Part shown: piece by piece, positions 58,901-64,000 of the stretch
Numbering within the stretch: the first letter of the stretch is position 1
Layout: each line of letters begins with the position of its first letter
Assembly (NCBI RefSeq): GCF_947242115.1
Contig: NC_074720.1
Span: forward strand, 33,208,645 to 33,272,644
From: Biomphalaria glabrata
Taxonomy: Eukaryota; Mollusca; Gastropoda; Planorbidae
Direction of reading: 5' to 3'
DNA length: 64,000 nt
Notes under the pieces: generated by a model
Databases searched by the model: none
Told to the model about the DNA's origin: nothing
Seen by the model: only the letters and a program-made list of their open reading frames with translations
Made by a program: the position numbers and the translations under genes

Positions 58901-60002
58901 GAAGACTGTTCTTGACAGCAAAGCCCACACCATGTATTCGAGTCTCATCCTGTGCTTTCCCTTTCCAAAAGAAAGTGTAGTCAGTCTCGCGGAGCATGCC
59001 GTTTTCGGCCAGTCGGGTTTCTTGCAGGGCTGCAATGTCAATATGTAGCCTTTTTAGCTCGTTGTTTATAACTGCCGTCTTCCTTGCATCGTCGATCTGC
59101 CTTAGATCATCAGTGAGACCAGAACACATTGTCCTGCCATTCAAAGTGGCCAGTCGCATGACAGGGATTTTCTTTTTCAGTTTAATTTTTCTTCTTTTGT
59201 TGCTTGGTGCAAGTTTCCAGCCTACTTGTCGTTTTAAACTAAGCCCTAAGCACCCATTAGAGCAGGCAGGCTGTGGCGGATCAGCACCTAACTGACTGGG
59301 GGCTGCCCAGGTTGAGGCGGGCGGTAGCTGATCAGTGAGGCGCGAAGACCTCTCCCACCGTCAGAGACAACCCGTGGCGTCCATACATTACGCCAATCAA
59401 GTTGGACTTATAACCCGTAACTGTTGTCTCCCGTGTTGTTTTAGTCGCTTTGCAGCAGCACCAGAGTTTCCTCTCCGGGGCGCATTCCTGGGCCTTAGAT
59501 AAAGGGGTCATGGGTGGCCCATGCGTCATGATCCCTCTCTCGACCTTGCTGATGTGATCCAAAGGAACGCATCGCATTACATTTGGTTTCAAAGGTTGTC
59601 ATGGCCAGGGGTGTCAATGGGGTTAAGCTCCCATTGTCTATAAAGTACTCCTAATGGCATGCGTCTCAAATAGCCTCTGACAACTAAGTCCAGCACCTGG
59701 CCTGCTCGTGTGGCTTAGATATTAAGCCCGGCGAAACTGCTCTTACTAACAGGTGAAGGGGTGAAGGCGGATACCTGGCGCCACAAAACCGGGAGCTTCG
59801 GGCAGATGGAGCTCGTCAGCCTAGTAAGGCAGTTCATCTAGGAGAGGGGTACTCTGACTTCAAACCCCCGCTGCCTTGCGGTACTGAGGCTTCAGGAGAC
59901 AACCTCGAGGAGAAATCAGGAGTGAAGCCCCTTAGGCGTTGGGAGTATCAGCTATGAAATTCCCTCCGGCAGCTTCTGCAACTGAGTTGGTGCTCAAGTG
60001 GT
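55921..60002 (-). mobile_element. Nearly full-length RTE-like LINE with 10-bp target duplication
   Basis: The element 55,931-59,992 (4062 bp) is flanked by 'ctcaagtggt' on both sides (55,921-55,930 and 59,993-60,002). The empty site is intact in units 1 and 2 ('ctcaagtggtagtgtcataa'). On the minus strand: a GC-richer 5' UTR of about 830 bp, then a frame 59,159 to 55,983 of 1058 codons interrupted by one in-frame TAG (58,782-58,784). Order: AP endonuclease (ALQETRL, GDFNARVG, DTDHTLV), reverse transcriptase (NNYRGISLLSIVGKAF, FRAGRSTTDMIF, IDLTKAFDLV, GVKQGCVLAPTLF, FADDAAL), RRLRWLGHVTRMPDG, and a C-terminal finger (CTNCGKVC...HTRFC). There is no RNase H. The 3' UTR is only about 50 bp and ends in an AT-rich 'atatatacat' tail without poly(A), as in RTE-type elements. 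The clade is an inference; the base composition is clearly higher in GC than the surrounding DNA. Confidence 0.92.
55983..59159 (-). pseudogene. LINE endonuclease-reverse transcriptase ORF split by one TAG
   Basis: 125 codons (MRLATLNGRTMCSG ... YAPTLCSP) end in TAG at 58,782-58,784. The same frame continues at once (EDKDKF...) and stays open to the end, with 910 codons from the next ATG at 58,715. The stop lies in the endonuclease domain, before GDFNARVG, so this copy cannot make the whole protein unless the stop is read through. Everything else looks intact, so the copy is young. Confidence 0.88.
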
Positions 60003-60590
60003 AGTGTCATAACAAAAACTAAAGACAAGAATGAATGAAATGGACAATACATTGGAAAGATAGGATAGCCAATTAATTGTAGTCTTTTTTTATTTCGTTA
60101 GAACGCAAAGTCGTTGTATTGATAATTGCATTTTTTTTTCGTAGTTTATACAAAAAAAAATAAAAAATAAAGATCAATTTTCTAAGATATTTGTTGCAAA
60201 TTTTTGTTTTTACTCTAGTTTATTATATTGAATATTTATTAGATTAATGTATTTTAATGATTTACTTGATTCATTTTTCGTAAGAATTTTTACTGTTAAA
60301 GCTCTATTTCTAATGAAAAAAAAACAACTACTTTATTTAAGAAATTTCATAATATTTATTTTTACTAGAGATGGCTTTAAACTATATATATTTATTATAT
60401 AAGATAGCTTAAGACATATAAGTGAAATAAAACAAACGCATTTGTATTTTAATTTTGAGTTTTAAAAAATCAAATTTGCAAACATCGCTATGTAAAACTA
60501 TACGTTTTTTTTTTTAATTTAAGCACATCAGCCTCTTAAACCAAATCAATTTTTTTAAATTTTTTGTTTTGTTTTTTTACAAAGCTTATA
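60003..60590. other. Unit 3 upstream region right of the LINE, no gene
   Basis: Continues the sequence found at 27,411-28,000 of unit 1 directly after the target duplication. T- and A-rich, no gene. Confidence 0.45.
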
Positions 60591-61080
60591 TGAAATTACT
60601 CTGTCTGTCTGGTACACATGATTTCTCCCACACACAATCTCGGAACAAGTTCAAATATTTTCACAATTGTTTCTTGTACTTGACACAACAAGAGCAAAAG
60701 AACAACAAACCAATTAGTTTATTCAATTTTAATAAGCACTGAATGGTGAATGGTACATTGGTATGGGGTGGCTTGAGCCCTCGAGGTCGATTACCAATCA
60801 TACAAGTTTTACAAATACGTCAAAGCTATCATAGTAACCTTTACTCAACCCTCTTTCTTTCTACATTCCACGTTTTACCAACTGGTCCTAACAAGAGATG
60901 GATCATAGAGAAAGCTAAAAGCATTAAAATGCGCTAAGCAAAAACAATTTGCAAAAAAACAAATGTTTCTAATCGCTTAAATTAATTATTGTTAGTCTAT
61001 ATTTTCACTCTATATCAATTACAAATTTAAATACTTGGCTGATCTAAATTAACATATAAAAAAACATAATATAAGCCCCC
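60590..61080 (+). repeat. Dispersed repeat, unit 3 copy a
   Basis: Equivalent of 28,000-28,480 and 43,400-43,890; closest to unit 1 ('aactggtcctaacaagagat'). Confidence 0.65.
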
Positions 61081-61389
61081 CCCCCCCTTTTTTTTTAGTT
61101 GTTTTTTTTTTAAATATGGTTTTAAACTCATTCATCTATATAACATTCTTTAATGGTTGTTGTATTCGTCATAAACGTTATATATAATATTTAATAGAAA
61201 GTAAAACCCTGTTGGTTTATTATTTCAGGGAAGTAAACCAGTCTAGAACAAGGGAAAAAAATAACAAAGAAAAAAAACTTGACAGTCCAAACATATGGAT
61301 GAAGGACAGGAAGACGACCTTTGCCTAACCCCAACTCCTTTCCGGACCATCTGTAAAACACAATACGTAACATTTTTTTTACTAAGCTT

Positions 61390-62880
61390 ATTTCAACTCA
61401 GTCTGTCTCTCAGGTACAAGGTTTGTTCACGTGATTTCTCCGACTCCCAATCTCGGATTAAGCTGAAATTCGCACAATTATTTCTTTTACCTGACCACTG
61501 AAGAATCAATTTAAAAAATTAGTTAATTAACCATTGTTAATTAATTATTTAGTTTGATATCTCGAACAAGGGAAAGAAATTGTACTTGACTAAAGTGGAG
61601 GAAGAAGCTGAATTAGGTCTCTCTATAAGGTCGCCGCATTAAAATAAGTTTGTAACAAACAATAGATAACTACACAATCTTTTTTATTTCCATAGTTACC
61701 TTACTAACGATAACAGTCATTTCATTCCAGTGATTTTTATCCTTAGTCACTTTATCCCCGGTCATTTCATCCACAGTTAAATTTTTTTTCTTAGTCATTG
61801 TGTAATTGTGCTGTTAAAGGTTTTCCTTTAAGCACTCATTTCATCTAGTAAATAAATATGCATGAAATTTAGACAACTGTTTGATATTTTGGACATAACC
61901 TCATAGTGTTTATAGTGTTTATAGTGTTCCCCTTCTCTCTTTATGCTACTCTATAATTAAAAGAATATATTTCAATATGAAGATACATTGTAGAGCGGGG
62001 TTTGTATTTAGTTATATTTCTATAGTTATGTTTATTCTGCGCATATTGCGTGATGTAATGATCAAAGGCCAAGGTGTGCTGGAAGTGGGGAAAATCTTTT
62101 GAGACATAGAAGTACGATTGGAATAATAATGTTCAAGCCGCTCTGCGCTCATTGCTTATCATCAAAGGCCAAGGTGTTTTGAAAGTAGTGGAAGTCTTTT
62201 GAGAGACAAGAACGATTAGACTACTTCTGATCGTGCCGCTGATAGCTTATCTCCTGATGGCCATCTTTCACTTTACCATTATTTTTCAATAGTTTTTACT
62301 TGAATCTGAGCGTGTCATTTCAAACCCTGATATCACATTATATTTTTTCTAATAAACGCTGACTTCAAGAAACACGCAAAACTGGCCAAGACATTACAAA
62401 CTATATACATCAATACAACACAATGGATCGTCTTCTGTACCTACTATTATTTGATTTATTAAAGGATGACATGACCAGGGGATGAAATGACCGGGGATGA
62501 AACGATTAGGGGATGAAATGACAAGGTGATGAAGTGATCAGGGGATGAAATAACCAGGGGATGAAGTGATTAGGAGATGAAATGACCAGGAGACGAAATG
62601 ACCTGGTGATAAAATGACCAGGGGATGAAGTGATCATGGAAGAAGTGACTGGGGATGAAATGACCAAGGATGAAGTGAATCGGGATGAAAGACCAATTGA
62701 TAAACTGGCCAAGGATGAAATGACCGGGAACACTCACATTCCTAGTATTCAATATGTAAGCTTGAGGAGGTCGAGCCATGAGTTCGAATTCAGGTCGTCC
62801 TTATAACTGCTTTTTAAAAGCAAATACGGTCAAAATGATATAAAAGTTAATATTGGGAATGAGGTAAATGAATAAAAACA
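61390..62880 (+). repeat. Dispersed repeat copy b, split, unit 3
   Basis: Left half 61,390-61,690 and tRNA-like half from about 62,755 ('gtaagcttgaggaggtcgag'), split by the same block as in units 1 and 2. Confidence 0.5.
62465..62735. repeat. 'ggggatgaaatgaccag' minisatellite, unit 3
   Basis: About 17 imperfect repeats of 14-16 bp. Almost the same order of variant copies as in unit 1 (29,874-30,140), unlike unit 2. Confidence 0.83.
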
Positions 62881-63413
62881 CTTCAAATGTATTGAAGTGG
62901 ATGCAGTAATTAAATCTTAAAATAACGCTAAGATTTAAATTACCTTTTCTACAATGGGAAATAGGATTTTAATCAATTTTTAGCGACCCTGAAAGGGGAA
63001 AAGACGCTATTAGTTTTGTGTGGAATGTCTGTCCGTCCGTCCCGTTTAGATCTCGTCAACTAAAAAAGATTGTACAAATCCGACATCATAATATTTTAGA
63101 CCATTCAAAGCTCTGATGCAACGGCTACTTTTTTTCTTTTCTGAAAGCGAAAAATCTAATTTTTTAAATCAATTATGGAAGCATTTTTTTCATAAAAATG
63201 CACCACTTTTACAACTATTCACTGTTAGTAATAAGAAACACTGGAGACTCTTTTGTGAAGGCACACGGAGCATGCCATATAATTAACACATTTATGAAAA
63301 CAGTTGTAGATTTTTAGTCAAAACATTTTCTATTTTACATTTGTATTGCTAAGTTATGTAAGTTCTGTTATATTAACTACTATATTTATACACAATTTTT
63401 TTTTTTAATTTTT

Positions 63414-63461
63414 TGTTTGTTAACAGCGCTCTAGAAATAAAATTATCATTTTTAAATAATC

Positions 63462-63535
<74 letters not shown>

Positions 63536-63540
63536 ATGTA
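63414..63540 (+). mobile_element. CR1/L2 LINE tail and long TA tract at the unit 3/4 junction
   Basis: 'tttgtttgttaacagcgctc' then 'tagaaataaaattatcat', followed by (TA)n from 63,463 to about 63,522 and 'tatgtatatatgtatatgta'. This is what the unit 1/2 junction would look like without the LINE at 30,886-33,318. Confidence 0.75.
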
Positions 63541-64000
63541 TCTTGAATACTAACTCAAAAATATACATCTAAAAGACAAGTGGTTCTCAAACTGTGGTCC
63601 ATAGACACCCAGAGGGTTCTAGAGACGACCATAGGAGGTCCGCTAAAAGATGCGAATTGTATACAATAAAAAAACATATTTGCTTTAAGCCAGTTTATCT
63701 GATCGGATAATAAAGTCACGAGTCGATACTGTGATCTAATTCGACAAGTTTCTAGAAGCCCAGGTCAAATCAGAGATGACCAGAGTAAACAAGTTAATTA
63801 AATAGCAAACGTCAGTTTCTAGAAGGTCACAGTTAATAAAAATAATTAGGGGAGAAGTTTTTATGATTCTGGAAAGTACGATTGAGAAAAGTATAAATTA
63901 GGGGAAAGTTAGTTAGTAACGCATTGTAACGATTTTTGAAAGAAACGGTCTTACGTTTAAACGTTTGCGGGCCCAGTTGTTGAAGTTACTTTTAATGAAT
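63541..64000. repeat. Start of tandem array unit 4
   Basis: 'cttgaatactaactcaaaaa' followed by 460 bp almost identical to 33,360-33,810 of unit 2, including the short form 'gttagttagtaacgcattg' that units 1 and 3 do not have. If the unit structure holds, the next kinase gene would begin (at its stop codon) about 5 kb to the right of the window. Confidence 0.88.

Larger units (their letters stand above)
47365..63520. repeat. Tandem array unit 3
   Basis: About 12.1 kb of unit sequence plus the 4062-bp LINE. It starts at 'gagtcgatactttgacctaa', lacking the first roughly 200 bp, and ends in the long TA tract 63,463-63,522. The left half resembles unit 2 (MITE, 45-bp minisatellite). The part from about 53,770 to the end resembles unit 1. 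51,225-52,190 is more diverged from both. Confidence 0.92.

Noticed and set aside
17461-63520. Array as an assembly artefact
   Set aside because: Units differ by private insertions with clean target duplications, by copy numbers of minisatellites and by substitutions in exons, which a false duplication would not produce.

Overview
The window is AT-rich, intron-containing animal DNA. The mix of CR1/L2-type and RTE-like LINEs, hAT elements, tRNA-derived SINEs and compact host exons suggests a mollusc, most likely a heterobranch (pulmonate) snail. The species is an inference; no diagnostic rRNA or mitochondrial marker is present.

Region A (about 1-11,000) holds one host gene on the minus strand: nine coding exons for a secreted protein of about 543 residues. 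It has a signal peptide, a von Willebrand factor A (VWA) domain, a Thr-rich mucin-like linker and a second VWA domain. The two domains are encoded by corresponding exon sets with the same phases, two of the exons having identical lengths, so the gene arose by internal duplication. Its introns are full of SINE, LINE and hAT debris, and a (TATAA)n tract lies directly 5' of the start codon.

Region B (about 11,000-17,460) is a gene-free spacer. It contains old repeats and a 37-bp minisatellite of about 57 copies (14,465-16,579), and ends in a decayed CR1/L2 LINE tail and a TA tract.

Region C (about 17,460-64,000) is a tandem array of a roughly 13-kb segment: three full units and the first 0.5 kb of a fourth. 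Each full unit carries one intact four-exon gene on the minus strand for a 274-residue stand-alone protein kinase (22,777-26,799; 38,137-42,230; 51,505-55,311) with a TATA-box promoter. The kinases keep the glycine loop, Lys, alpha-C Glu, DFG and APE but read HLD instead of HRD. Unit relationships change along their length (1 resembles 3 in one part, 2 resembles 3 in another, 1 resembles 2 in a third), which indicates gene conversion or unequal exchange. The unit ends lie in TA tracts next to LINE 3' tails. Younger insertions split or mark the units: a 5'-truncated CR1/L2 LINE with a 773-codon open frame between units 1 and 2; a Gypsy-like LTR fused to a LINE fragment between units 2 and 3; a nearly full-length RTE-like LINE in the 5' flank of kinase 3; and hAT elements with clear 8-bp target duplications in units 1, 2 and 3.

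No bacterial-type operon, CRISPR array, rRNA or functional tRNA gene was seen. All exon calls rest on reading frames, splice consensus and agreement between duplicated copies.
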